Source: Pithys albifrons albifrons (taxonomy: Eukaryota; Chordata; Aves; Passeriformes; Thamnophilidae). From it: a stretch of DNA of 64,000 nt. The notes under the pieces are model-generated. The model worked only from the letters and a program-made list of their open reading frames with translations, made no database searches and was not told where the DNA came from. Shown one piece after another: positions 29,255 to 46,851 of this stretch. The position numbers and the translations under genes were made by a program. The number at the start of each line of letters is the position of its first letter. Positions within the stretch are counted from its first letter, which is position 1. Location: positions 28,288,523 to 28,352,522 of the forward strand of contig NC_092462.1 in NCBI RefSeq assembly GCF_047495875.1, read 5' to 3'.

Positions 29255-30838
29255 GAGCAACAAGTCGGCAAAGAGCAGGGTTTTAATCTATTTGTCCCCC
29301 AAAGGTATCACAGGAGAACTCATAGCTGTCCCCATCAATCCATCCAGAGCTGGGATGGTGCCATATTCCTCTGCCGTTTTCCTGTGCTCTGTTCATGCAC
29401 TGCTCTGTGCCTGTGTGACAGCAGGCGGTGGCTCTGCATGGTTGTGAATGGACATGAAAAGAGGGACCTCGGAATGGGGTTACCGCAGCTGGAGGTCACA
29501 GGCAGGTGGGGGCTCCCTGGCAGGGGAAATGTAGCTGTGGACAGTGCAGAACCCCTCTGCTGTGGGATGGAAACTCACCTCAAGGACAAGAGGAACCCCA
29601 GGGGAGGTGGGAAAGCCAGGGGTGTACAACCAACCTTGGTGCATCAGCAGTCACTGGATGGGGGGATTAAATAAACAGGCAGTGAGACAGCATGTAACCG
29701 TGTGCCTGGCATGGCAGGGTGGTTGTCCCTGGATGCTGCTGCTTGGGGCCGGGGGACCCATGTGACACCCTGGGAGGTGGCAGAAGCTGACACCCACCTG
29801 CCCAGCTCCCCCAGCTGCCACCAGGGTGCAGTGGGGAGCAGGGTCCTACCGTAGCAGTTTCTGAGTGCTGGTAGAGTTACGGAGCCAGGAGTGGTGTGCA
29901 TGACTCTCCCTGTAGGTCCCTGACCTATTATACAAGCACACGGTAGTGGGTTTTTGATAAAGGGATAAGATGAAAAGGAAGAGAAAAAAGAAGAGATGAA
30001 GTAAAGGGGGAAAGAGAAAGAAAAGAGAGGGAGGGAGGAAGTCACCAATCCTGGTTCTGACATCAGTCCAGCTGATGGGATGTCCAGGGTCCTGGTGGTG
30101 CAGCCCAGGCTCGGTGTGGGTACCTTCTTATAGACAGGTTTCCCTGCCCTAAACACAGATTTCTTGCTTCCTATACAAATTAGTTATCATGCAGTCTGTT
30201 CTTTCACACCTTTGTGGAAATGGGTCAGAGGGCTTTGGTGGTCTTGGGTGGTTTCTCCCCGTCCACTAGACTGACCTTTGGTCAGCAGTATGTGCCTGCT
30301 TCTGTGCTGATGCTGTCTTTTTTAATTTGTTGTGTCTCTGTGGACTAGAACAAAGATATTTGTCCCAGGAAAGTGCTGTTCTCCCAGTGCATGGCCCCTT
30401 TATCCAGTCATACCTTGTTCTTTCTCACGGCATGTTAGTGCCTACAGTCCTTGGTTTGCTCCATGGCTATCCCGCTATCAGTGTTTGGGTCAGACACATT
30501 AGCCCCTTGTCTTCTGGGCTTCTACATTGATACAGCCCTTGAAAAGGTGATCGCTTAAAAAGGGGAAAAGAAGAAAGAGGGAGAGGAAGGGGCAAATGCA
30601 TTCTATAAGTTATCTCTAAGCTTTGGGAGTAATCTGTCTATAATTCTCCACACCTTAAATACAATCTAATTAGAAAATGAAAAGCAGGAAGGTTAATATT
30701 AAAAGAACAATCACAGAGTGCAATATTCAGTTAAAAATCCATGTTGCTGTTGACAACCAAATAAAATGTCCCACCAGTGGACTTCCACATTGTGATGACC
30801 AGCAATCAAAGTCCATTGTCTTGTGCTTGCTTCAACAG
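29255..30838. other. Intergenic DNA with purine-rich tracts
   Basis: No gene is recognised. Two strongly purine-rich stretches on the plus strand lie at about 29955-30045 and 30555-30600. The region probably includes non-coding parts of the retroviral remnant that follows, but I could not define LTR ends. Confidence 0.4.
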
Positions 30839-31742
30839 TCATTTCAGGTCCTCATATTGTGTCAGCTTCTTTACCAGTGTGAGTTTCATACCAGTAAGAA
30901 TGGGTTGTAAGGCTAAAATCAAGGTATAGTTAGATTTCAACAACTGGTAAGAGGTCACCTGAGCTGAATAACTAAAATCCCAGCCCTTGATTTGAACAAA
31001 TTTACAAACACGAATGTTAGAATTATTTTTAGCTACTACTACCTGATTATCTACAATTACGCATTCCCAAAGCGTTCCCAAGTGAACACATCCCTTGCCT
31101 ACATACACATGCATGTTTTCTGGGGTCTGGTCTGATCGAATTTCAAAGTGACACATACTTGGCTCAGTATGAAGACAAGTGTCTTGAGCCTTTAGTGTAT
31201 TTTCCTGACAGATAAACACTTGTTGTTCCTGCACAATCTTCCTGATAACATCTGTACTTTGCCATTTGTTCTCTATATGCCCATATCCTATGTTTCATGG
31301 GATACAGTACAGTTCCATTATAAATTAATCCTAAGCAATGATGGAATATGTTGTTTACACCTTAGCATTAAGCACTGTTAGCACAAAGGCAGTGGCCATA
31401 TCATTGTTGAGGTTATAAGTAGTCTAAATGCCACCAGGACTGAAGTTTCTTCCAAACTATTATCCCAATTTATCTTCCTAATCTCAATGGGCAAGGTATT
31501 GTCTTCACCTTCCCAGATGATAGCAGCTGTCATATACTGCATGCACAATTGGGCTGAATCCAACCAAGAGCCAAAGATACATTGTCTTGGAGTGTTTCAA
31601 TGATGATAACAGTTAATTGTTGATGAGAACCAACTGCAATCGGAAGGTATGAGCCATTATTATGTATGCATTTGTAGGATTCCACTTGCTGGATTTCAGT
31701 GTCACCTGGTCTATAGCCAGAATTCTCTTCCAAGTCAGCCAC
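30839..31742 (-). pseudogene. Retroviral env-like remnant, frameshifted
   Basis: Three consecutive minus-strand reading segments (31742-31530, 31563-31378 and 31234-30839) lie in three different frames and together look like one decayed protein. The pieces have several N-glycosylation sequons (NGS, NVS, NYT), paired cysteines in a short loop, and a run of Leu/Ile/Val heptad-like spacing as in the ectodomain of a retroviral transmembrane subunit. The frame changes and stops show that it cannot be translated as one protein. No gag, protease or polymerase is seen in the window, so this is a fragment. The family is not identified, and the env assignment is by general character only. Confidence 0.5.
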
Positions 31743-33023
31743 TTGAATCAGATCTAACAGAGTAGTTTTTGTGTGTGATTTTCCACTCCATCCTAAGGTC
31801 TAGTATATTCAGGGGGAGTTGAAGGAGATAAAGAATCATCTTGACCTAGTTCTCTGTCATATGTTTCCATCCCATGTAAGTCTTCTGCACTTTTCCTAGA
31901 ACTCTGATATCTCAGTTGCCATATACAGTGCCATTTTGGTAGCAGTTTGGTGACCCTGACCATCATCTGTGGTTTCAGTTTAAATTAGGAGTTGTTACTC
32001 CCTCATCATCAGACAACAGCACACTTATTGGATCTCACTTTTTGTCAGTGTAATCACCCGTTTACTGTCTTGAACTCCTTCATTGGGTATAAAAAATCAG
32101 AGTTGCGAGATCATATTTCTCCAAATGGTGCAGATTCTAAATCCTGCATTGGTGCTCCCTTTTCCATAGGCCCTGCTGACCTGGCATGGGCCAGGCAACA
32201 CTTTCCCTCTGCTTCTCCTTGATCAACTGCAGCAGGAGCAGCACCTGCTCCACCATGCTAGGTCCTGGCACTGCACAACCTGCTTGATCACATCATGCAG
32301 GATGGAGAAGTTCAGCATGCTCAGCACTTTGCTGAAAGAGGCACCAAAGGAGCACCCAGGAGGGCAAGGAGGGAGGCACTCCTCTGCCTGCAGCACCTTC
32401 AGCCAGGTCCCAGCCAGTCCCAGCTAGGACAAGCAACACAGTACTCATGTAGCAGATGGAGAGGGAGGCAGAGCCCACTATAAAACTGCCCCACACCCTG
32501 GTTGTTGGCCTTTTGAACCTGCTGGCTGAACATGCTTCGTGCTGGCTCCAAGCTGAACTGGCTTTCGTTAACCATTACCACTTGGGCGGGGCAGGAGGGT
32601 AGAGGTGCCAAGGCTTCTGGGTACCAGAGCCCTCGGAATCCTGATAGGTACAGCTTGCAGCAGGGATAGGGTGGAAGAGGTGTCCCTGCAACTCTAGAAC
32701 CCCGTGGCACCTATTAAAGGGCATGAAGCTGGGGCAGAAGCACAGACAGGTGGGAGGAGTGGTGATGCTGGGCTCTGTTTCTGCCCCTCATGGCTTGGCC
32801 TTACTGCATGGCTGGCACCAAAGATTGTTGGAGTGGCATCCTTCTGGGGAACAGGGCATTCTATTGGCACTGGCAACACACCTGCTGCACGTGATCCAGG
32901 CTGGACTTTGCCTGATGGGGCACTGCCCTGGGCACAGTCCTGCCACAGGATCCAGTTGATCCTGAGGTTGTGGAGGCTGCCAGCAGGGAGGACAGCCGGC
33001 ACTGTGAGGACCCACCATCAGCC
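31743..33023. other. Intergenic DNA and probable 5' flank of the first SULT gene
   Basis: The part to about 32.0 kb may continue the retroviral remnant. A TATA-like CTATAAAA lies at 32478-32485, about 540 bp before the first SULT ATG, so the 5' non-coding exon may be here. Short minus-strand frames at 32.3-32.7 kb (one beginning MSTVLLVLAG, signal-peptide-like) are overlapping and broken, and I cannot assign them to a gene. Confidence 0.35.
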
Positions 33024-34595
<1,572 letters not shown>

Positions 34596-36938
34596 TTGTG
34601 ATAAATGAAGCGTCAATCATTGCCTGCAGAGAAAGGCAGGGTGGGGCTGAACTCCCCAAATTCCAGGCAGTGTTTGGGAGCACTACTCTAGTCAGCAGGA
34701 GGGTGGGTGGGTACGTACAGTGGATTTTTAGCCGGTGATGGTCAGGCATCACCGGGAGTGGGCATCCCTCCAAAAACCACCACTGGCCCCTGTCACCTTG
34801 GATGCTCCAGTCCCAGCCTACCAAGGTGCCTGGAGGGAGCAAAGATTGGTGAAGAGCGGAAAAACCCCAAAGAACCAGTAAACCTGTTGCTGTCACAGCT
34901 CTTGTGTGTACAAGAGCTTTCATGCCTCCAGGTTATGGCAAGTTTCTTGACAGAGTGGGTGTTGGTGGGGCTCACCCCAGGCTCTTTGACCCATCTGGAG
35001 CTTGGCAGCCCATGGTCTATGGAACAAAGGTGAAGGGAAACACCTCCCTGCTGGCATACGGCCAGGCTCAGCAACATCACCGTCCTTGCTGCATAGGTAA
35101 CCCACCCTGCAACCTCCAACCTGGGTGCACTGAGGCCTTGTTCTGGGATGGCCAGTTCAAACCAGTCCCTGTCCCACCGGGGGCAAGGGTGTGCTTTGGA
35201 GCCCCAAGTTCCCCGCTTACACACCATTTCTGACCTGTTCTTGAGTTTCCAAGATTGCAGCTTTTTGGCAATACAGCCTCTTGGGGTTGTCTTATCCCCA
35301 AAGAGAAGCTACTCGGATCTGATGCCTACAGAGCAGCAGTGCTGTGAGGGGACATGACCCACAGGAATAAATCCTTTCCACACAATTATTTAAATGCCGG
35401 TGGAGATCTCTGTGCATCCCCAGCTCCTGCTTTTCCCTGAAGGGTTTGCACATGCAGCCAGTACTGCTGACATACACGGATGGACAGCCAGGGAGGCACG
35501 TCCCTGCCTGCAAAACACCTGACTGCCTGGCAGGGCATGCCCCACCTCACTGGGAACTTGGCCCTGAGTCCAAATAGGGGAATTCTCTCTCAAGGTTGCA
35601 AAGAGGCAAGTTGCTGCCCCTGCCCCAGCTGCCATCTCTCCTGCCCTCCCCACTCCCTCCCGGCTCTAAGGTCGCCTGTGAGGGACAGGTAAGGAGGAGC
35701 ATTTCACCACCACCGGCTTTCCCAGAAGCACTCCTGCTTTGCAATCCCGCAAACTTTGGACCCGTGTTTGAGTGGAGTAGGGGTATAACAAAGCCTGATC
35801 CCCACATCCCACTAGCAAGCCCCACGTCTGTGTGAGGAACTGAGGACGTCCACTCAGGTGACTCCTTGATCAGGACAGGGTGACGATAAATCCCCCGGGA
35901 TGTGGGTTGGGATTTCCTCTCTTTGTTTGCCTCTGCAGGTGGAGAGGGAAGCTGTGATTTCCACTCCCGCCCCGGGTGCGGGTACCGGGGTTTCTGAGCA
36001 CGGCACAGCTCATCACAGGCACCTGGGGACAGTCCTCATCCCCGCTCGCCCCTTCCCTGCGCTCCTCCTGCCGCAACTCCGGGACAAGGTTGCTCCAATC
36101 TCCTGCCCCAGCGGTGTCCCCCCTCCTCCCTGAGCCTCCATCTTTCACGCAAGGAAGGGAAAATAGCAAATCCCGCCCCGTAAGCGGCGGACGAAGCTTT
36201 GCCTCCTCCCTCTCAGAGCACTTGGAGAAGAGGTAATGGGGGGGGGGGGGGGGGGGGTGGGGGGGGTCTGGCCATGCTTAGGGGGCTCGGCCCATTTCGG
36301 GGTGCCCTGGCCTCACAAACAGAGGGCCTGTGTGGGGTGTGCAGGGTCTCAGAGGGTCTCAGTGTCCCTGCATACCCTCGGGAGACAGAAGTGACGAAGC
36401 CTCTCTCCAAAAACCACAGTGTGGCGGTTTTGCAGCCTCCATATCCATGGTTTCCACCCTGGCTGGTGGGTGAAAAGGTTTTCTGGGGAGAGAGTCCGGG
36501 GAGCCCTGCTCCTTGCTCCTGTCTCTTTCAAACCCTCACTCAGCTCCCCTCAAGAAAGGCTTCCACATGCTGCTGTACAGCAGAGAAACGGGGAAGAAAA
36601 AGGCAGAGAGAAAGCAGCCTGAAACCCCAGCCAGGAAAGCTGCTGCAAACTTTTACTCTCAGGAACAGCGCTGCCAGCTTGGTATGAGCAGCACTGCCTG
36701 TGCTGACTTGAGCCCCCCCGAGCCAGCCATACCCCTCCACACTCCCTGCACTGCCACCTGGCCCCCAAAATCGCTGTGGAAGACAGGTGCCACCTCCCAC
36801 GATGCCAGCAAGCAGGGGACAGTTTCCTTCCTGTGGGCAGGATGGATGGGTTCATTTTGGGGACCCTAGGGAAAGAGGTGACCCTGTGATGCTCCTTGCT
36901 GCCAGCCACTCCTGCCATGTGTCCCTGTACCCAGCAGG
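34596..36938. other. Intergenic DNA and 5' region of the first SULT1B-like gene
   Basis: No further coding exon is seen. A plausible 5' non-coding exon of the next gene ends at about 36232 in the donor AG|GTAATG, preceded by GC-rich sequence with CCCGCCCC-type words near 36171. If so, the following intron begins with a long G-run and is about 0.7 kb long. Confidence 0.4.
36238..36266. repeat. Poly-G tract
   Basis: Twenty G residues, one T and eight more G residues lie immediately after a likely splice donor. Such a run can form G-quadruplexes and is a common site of sequencing length error, so its exact length is uncertain. Confidence 0.9.
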
Positions 36939-39055
<2,117 letters not shown>

Positions 39056-39099
39056 CAAGGCTGGAAAACATTGCTGCCCTCTGAGCCCTGCCTCTTCCC

Positions 39100-39214
39100 T
39101 TCTCCTCCCTGTAAAAACTGCTGTGGGGCCCCGCGTTTCTCAGTTCTCTGCGTTCAGCCTCCCGGTATCACTGATCCAGCGTCACTCTCCTGGTGCAGAG
39201 CAGCACTGTGTTAG
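39100..39214 (+). promoter_or_regulatory. Promoter and 5' non-coding exon of SULT1B1-like copy 2 (predicted)
   Basis: A TATA-like GTAAAAAC at 39111 is followed by sequence ending in the donor TTAG|GTGAGA at 39214. This would be a non-coding first exon spliced to the ATG-bearing exon at about 39721. The same arrangement recurs at 41871-41934, which supports it as a functional module. Confidence 0.5.
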
Positions 39215-39722
39215 GTGAGAGGGGTGTCCTAGGGTGCCCTGTGGTTGCATTGTCTGCACTTAGCTGCACAGATCTGTGTGCTATGGGATCCAGGGTGGTG
39301 GGTTTGGAGTACTTTGAGGTGCAATCAGCCACCTTAAACCTTCCCCTGACCTGGGGTCTGCTGCAATAACCTCAGGGACCCAGTTCCCTGCTGCCCTGTG
39401 GTGCTAAGGCAAGGCTAGAAGTGCTTGGTCTGGGTGATGCTGGCACCCTATTGGCAGCCCCTGCCCTCACTGAGGCCCTGGGTGTGCTCCTGTCCTCACA
39501 GATGGGCCCCCTGTTGCCCCTAGATGGGCCCCCTGTCCCTAGTGGTGAGTGCAGTGATATTTGCGGTGACCTCTGCTCTGTGTGCTGGTGCTATCACTGC
39601 CACTCCCTGGGCAAGCACTGTGCCAGGTGCCCGGGCTGCCCTGGCTGGTGGCTGCCCTGTGAGGGTGAGAGAGGGCTCCTGTCAACAGCCAGAACCTGCA
39701 ATGTGTCCCTGTCCCCAGCAGG

Positions 39723-41827
<2,105 letters not shown>

Positions 41828-41859
41828 CAGCGCTGGCAAACATTGCTGCCCTCTCAGCC

Positions 41860-42330
41860 CTGCCTCTCCCCATAAAAACCACTGCTATCACTCTCCCAGC
41901 GTCACTCTCCTGGCGTGGAGCAGCACCGTGTTAGGTGAGAGGAGTGTCCTGGGGCTGCCCTGGGGGTGCTTTGGCCATGCTCAGAGCTGTGTGCTGTGGG
42001 GTCCAGGGTGGCAGGTTTGGGGTACTTTTGGGTGCAATCAGCCACCTTAAACTTTTCCCTGACCTGGGATCTGCTGCAATAACCTCAGAGACCCAGTTCC
42101 TTCCCCTGTCATGCTTACGCAAGGGGAGATGTGCCTGGTTGGGGTGATGCTGGCACCCCGTGGGCCCCCTCTGCCCTCACTGGGGCTCTGAGTGTGCTCC
42201 TGTTCCTGCAGATGCACACCACCACTCCCCCCCTCCAGCAGTGGGTGCAGGAATGGCTGTGGTGACCTCTGCTCTGTGCAGTGCTCCCTGGGCAGGCTCT
42301 CTGCCAGGTGCCCAGGCTGCCCTGACCATG
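41860..42330 (+). pseudogene. Orphan copy of the SULT1B-like promoter and 5' exon
   Basis: This block repeats, with moderate divergence, the sequence upstream of SULT1B1-like copy 2 (39100-39650). It has a TATA-like CATAAAAAC at 41871, the same exon end TTAG|GTGAGA at 41931-41936, the same AATCAGCCACCTTAAAC word near 42039, and the GGTGACCTCTGCTCTGTG segment near 42260. No SULT coding exons follow. It therefore looks like the head of a third array unit whose body is gone, or a leftover from unequal crossing-over. It could still start transcription, but there is no SULT frame to drive. Confidence 0.7.
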
Positions 42331-43190
42331 CTGGACTGCCTGTTCTTTGCCCATCTGCTTCCTGCCCCAGCAGCAAACTCACCACTAATATTAATCATGG
42401 GCAACCTGACTTGTCACGGAAAGGCTTGCAATAGGAGCATGAAGAGTGAACATGCATGAAAAGGTGGAAGGAAGAGAGAGCAACTCCTCCTCTCTGGGCT
42501 GATGAACCATTCAGTGAGTCCATCATGTCTGTATTCTGAGGATTTGCAGATTTGCCCATCACAGAGCATGGAAGTTCCCCCTGGGGGTCGGACAGATGCT
42601 GGCAAGACAGTGTACCATATCTGCAAGTATCTTTGGCAATTCTCTGCTGCTACTCTTTACTGTAGAGCTGAGAAGGACAACTGCAGCACCTATTTTCACC
42701 AATAATGCACAATTCCTAGCAGGGACATAAAGCTTGGCCTAAACCTTCTCTGAGTTCTTTATTGTTTTGGCTTGCAGAGTGGAAAAGGCTCCAGTGGCAG
42801 CAACCCCGGTGTCTGTATGTTTACATGCCAAGGTGTAGCATTACAGTAGCAGTGAAGACAGTTCATAAAATCTTAAACTGAATCAAGAAATCCAAATGAA
42901 ATTCTCTAAACCTAGCTCCTGGTAATTCAGTACTGCAGCTCCTGCATAGAGGCATAAAGATACTATTTTTCCAAGAAATCTGGTCATAGGTTGGAGGCTA
43001 TTTCAGCTCATTAACTTCAGCTGGAGTTAACCTGTGCCCTGGGGATCACATGGAAATGGTGTTTTACTGAGCACGTGCACACGTGGCTCTCCAGAATTGC
43101 TCAATCCAGTCACTTCTGCTTGAGGTCAGGGATGAGCCAGCCTTGAAATTTTCCCAGTCCAGACTCCTCCTCCCCCTTCTCCCCGCCCCT

Positions 43191-43207
43191 CCCCCCCCCC
43201 CCCCCCC
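43191..43207. repeat. Poly-C tract
   Basis: A run of seventeen C residues sits in a pyrimidine-rich stretch from 43160, followed at once by an A-rich stretch. Its length is probably polymorphic or error-prone. Confidence 0.9.
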
Positions 43208-44336
43208 AAGAAAAAAGATAGTCAAGACAAAATTTTAAGTCTACTTTCAGACCAGAACTGCTTTATTGCATTAAGGGAAACTAGGGAATCATTTGGTTCT
43301 TCTTCAGGGCAAAATCTTCCTTTTTCCACCCTGGCCCTGAATTTTTGAGGTGCTGGCTGGCATCAAGGTTTTCTGGAAATAAAAGTGCCATGCACATCAT
43401 AACCCTCATCTGGCCAGCACAATGGTGAAGAGACCCCTAAGAAAACACTAGTTTGCATTGCCTAACTTCTGCATAAGGGCTTTAGCCTTGAAAAGCCTGT
43501 TGTTATTTAACAAGGCTGGAGGTTGCATCACTGTTTGCAGCACTTCTACTTAGTAATGTTAGATGTGTAAAGTACAGGCACTTAAAACCATGTACTTTCT
43601 TCTCGTCCCCTTCTCTCTCATTTGCTGGATTTTGTCATTTAATCCTCTCAAAATGCTTATTTTCTCTGATTTGAGTGGTCTGAGTATCATCTTTAAAAGC
43701 TGGCCTTGGAAACAAGACAAATTTAACCCTCTGGTTCCCCTAGTAATAGCTCTCATTTACTATGGAGGAATTAGTTACTAAGGGATTGGAAAAAACCAAA
43801 AAAACAAGTTCCCATCCAAATTTTTATCCAGACAAGTGGTCACAGCACCAAACCTGAGAGAGCTCAAGAAGCGTTTGAACAATACTCTCAGGTACATGGT
43901 GTGACTCTTGGGGCTGTCCTGTAAAGTAAACTAAAAATAAATGGTGGAGGAACTGGACTTCACACCAATCTATGAGATTCATAGTGAAGACCTTTTATTA
44001 CACATAGCACACAGTTTATATAGGGTTAGGACTACAGCTTATTGACTAAAAGAGTTACACACCACCACACCAGATACTTAAGTTGGTTAGAACCCATCTC
44101 TCACAAGTCCCATGTTTTTATTATTTCATCCTGGCTATTTTCGTGCACCTGCAGAGTCCTGTGAATTGATACCATGTGAATTCTCAGGGAGTAAACCTCT
44201 TCCCTAGCAGCCAGCAGCAGCTGAGCTCCTTGCTGCTTCTGGCTGATAGCTAAGTCTCACAGGGCTTTTTATAGATCTGAATTGCACACTTATGATTTTA
44301 CTGTAACATCAGTCCTGTGCAGGGGCAATATCTGGA

Positions 44337-44392
44337 CTTTAATGGTCCTTGTGGGTCCCTTCCAACTCAGAATATGCTATGATTCTGTGATC
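44337..44392 (+). mobile_element. CR1 LINE, very short 3' tail
   Basis: The words GGGTCCCTTCCAACTCAGAA and TATGATTCTGTGATCT are the 3' end of a CR1 element in plus orientation. Only about 55 bp can be recognised, so this is a heavily truncated or eroded copy. Confidence 0.75.
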
Positions 44393-45977
44393 TGCTCCAG
44401 CTCACATGAAGATGTCCTTTCCATAGTTGCTGGACAAGCTATAAGTTTCCTACAGGACTTTACAAATAAGCTAGAGGAGCCTGAAAAAAAATGTATTATC
44501 CTGGATACAAAGGCCTGTGGAGAGATTGTAGTGAAATTCCTGGCTGTAAGGCCAAATTACTGGTGAAACATGCTGGCATAATTGCCCAGGATTCTGTGGG
44601 TTTAGAAAAAGCCTGATTGAATATTATGGACAATATTTAAAACCCATGGAGATGCACCTTTAGATTCCTATATTTTCAGGTTATTAAAAACTTGCCTAGA
44701 TCTCCAGGATCAAGGATCACACAGCCAGTATGGGTAATATATTAATATTTGAAAACCTCCGAAAGCAAAGCACAAGATTCCCTCCTTGTCCCTGTTGACA
44801 GTTTATAAATTAATCTATCACCTAACAAACAATTTTATTTTGCCACCTCGGACCCTATAGGGAGTAAAAAAAAATCTTTTTAGCAGTCAGACATCATATT
44901 TCTGAGCTATAGTATGCCAAGTCCTCCTGAGAATCTGGCTCTGTAATAACATTATAATACACCCTAGCATGGGAAAGACCATCGCAACTATTGCATTCCC
45001 AGAGCATAACAAAGCAATGAATAAACACAGAATACATGCCTTGTTGCATTCATCCTGTATTTTATTACTTCCTCTTAAAAAGTCCAGTTCAGAGAGTACA
45101 TTACTTAATCTCCTTCTGCCTGATAACCAATCCCGCTGGAGCAGCCCAGGCCAGAGGAGGGGAGCGGCAAGGACCAGAAACAAACCAGTGTAGCAAATTG
45201 CACCTTGCGACTCAAAGCACAATACTTGTGTACCTTGGAAGACTACACCAGGTAAGAGCTTTTTGCTACATGGCATTTATTCCCCAAATTGTGTTGAATC
45301 AAGTGTATCTTTATCTGTGTGGGTTTTAGGTGTAATTCTGGCTCCTGGTGGTTAAAAGCTCCTTCCAGGACATAGCACTTACATTCAAAAGAAAAATTTC
45401 CAAGAGAGAGCTATCCCAGAAGATGTAGGTTTTACTCTGAGAAGCACCTTTAGGGGCCAGGAGGAGCCTAGACCCATGTCTAGACACCTGAACTAAGTCC
45501 ACAACATGACCAGGTTGGTGGTGATGTGCCCCAGGCTGTAGCAATGGAGTCCGTGTCTAAAGAGTTGTCTGGGAGCAGTCAGAAACCACCTTTCACGTAT
45601 CAGAACTAATTACATGTTTTTATTGGCATTACCTTAACCAAATAAAGGATTTGTTGCCTTCTCTCAGTGTGGGAAATATCAGCACTTCTAACATCTCACT
45701 ATGAAAAAGGATGCCACTTCCAACCTAGTCCTGTGGTTTCTCCTCCCTTGGGCTACCTCTGGCATCAGTAGTTCATGGAAAAAATGCAAGGGATTTCTTT
45801 AAACCTCAAAGCTGGCATCCAGGGGACCAGGTCCTTTCACAGCAGTCAGCATTTCTGCCACGCTGCTAACCAGGGAAAATTTACTCAAGAGGAAATTAAC
45901 AAGGTCAAAGGCGGAAAGGGAAAAGTGAATGACCAATTATTTTTTTCTGTCTTTTCAGACCTGAGACCAAACGTGGG

Positions 45978-45985
45978 TTATAAAG
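45978..45985 (+). promoter_or_regulatory. TATA box upstream of UGT2A first exon 1a
   Basis: TTATAAAG stands about 130 bp before the exon 1a ATG, a suitable distance for a liver- or olfactory-type UGT2 promoter with a short 5' UTR. No equally clear TATA box was found before exons 1b or 1c. Confidence 0.45.
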
Positions 45986-46115
45986 GCATCACTTGTGCAA
46001 CAACAATTTCTTGCTTTTGCTAAGAGTATTAGTAAGGTGTCATCAAACAGAATAGAGGTGCAGCACTCCTAACTGGAAGGAAAAATTCCCAGGATATTTA
46101 GCCCTAAACTCTGCC

Positions 46116-46851
46116 ATGGCAATGAAAACCACTGGCTCAAAGAAATACCTCCAGTTGCTCCTTTTTCAGGTTGCTCTTCTAGGGCCTGTTTTCTGTGGGA
46201 AGGTGTTGGTCTGGCCAACGGAAGGCAGCCACTGGCTGAACATGAATGTAATTATACAGGAGCTTATCCGCCGTGGGCACAGCATTACTATCCTGGTATC
46301 CAACGCGACCCTCTTCATTGAACCCAAGGCTAAGGCTGGGGAGAATTTTGAGGTGTATTATGTGCCTTACAAGAAAGATGTCCCTCAGAGCCTGATTAAT
46401 GGAATAGTGGAACTGTGGCTCAATAACAGGCCAACCATGTTGACCTTCTGGCAGTTTTACAGGGAGTTGGGAAGACTGTCCGTAGGCTGGCAGAAGATGA
46501 ACAAGCTCATGTGCGATGCGGTGCTTGCCAACCGAGAGCTGATGGCTCGCCTGCAGGGCGCTGGCTTTGACATGCTGCTGTCAGACCCAGTGACCCCCTG
46601 TGGGGAACTCATGGCTCTTAAGCTGGACATCCCCTTTGTCTACTCACTACGCTTCTCTCCAGCCTTCACTTTAGAGAGGCACTGTGGCAAGATCCCAACC
46701 CCACCATCCTACACACCTGCAGCCTTGTCTGAGCTCACTGACCACATGTCCTTCGGTGAGAGAATAAAAAATTTTGTGTCTTACCATCTGCAAGACTATG
46801 TTTTCCAGAGCTACTGGGGACATTGGGATATCTATTACAGCAAGATCCTAG
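46116..46851 (+). CDS. UGT2A1: UGT2A alternative first exon 1a, most UGT2A1-like
   Basis: This 736-nt exon encodes 245 residues plus one base. A hydrophobic signal peptide spans residues 1 to about 28, then [15 protein letters not shown], with H39 as the likely catalytic base in the conserved SHW. The block [12 protein letters not shown] contains the conserved Asp region, and [18 protein letters not shown] is very close to the mammalian UGT2A1 first exon as I recall it. The donor is CTAG|GTAAGT. A second in-frame ATG lies two codons in (46122); either could be the start. A TATA box lies about 130 bp upstream. Confidence 0.92.

Larger units (their letters stand above)
42331..46115. other. Intergenic DNA between the SULT array and UGT2A
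   Basis: No coding exon is recognised. It contains a C-run at 43191-43207, a short CR1 tail at about 44337-44392 and AT-rich sequence between 43.9 and 44.3 kb that could be an old LTR but has no clear ends. The last 150 bp form the first UGT2A promoter. Confidence 0.5.

Noticed and set aside
32399..32710. Possible small secreted-protein gene on the minus strand
   Set aside because: One frame starts like a signal peptide, but it ends after about 50 codons, neighbouring frames shift, and I cannot match it to a family.
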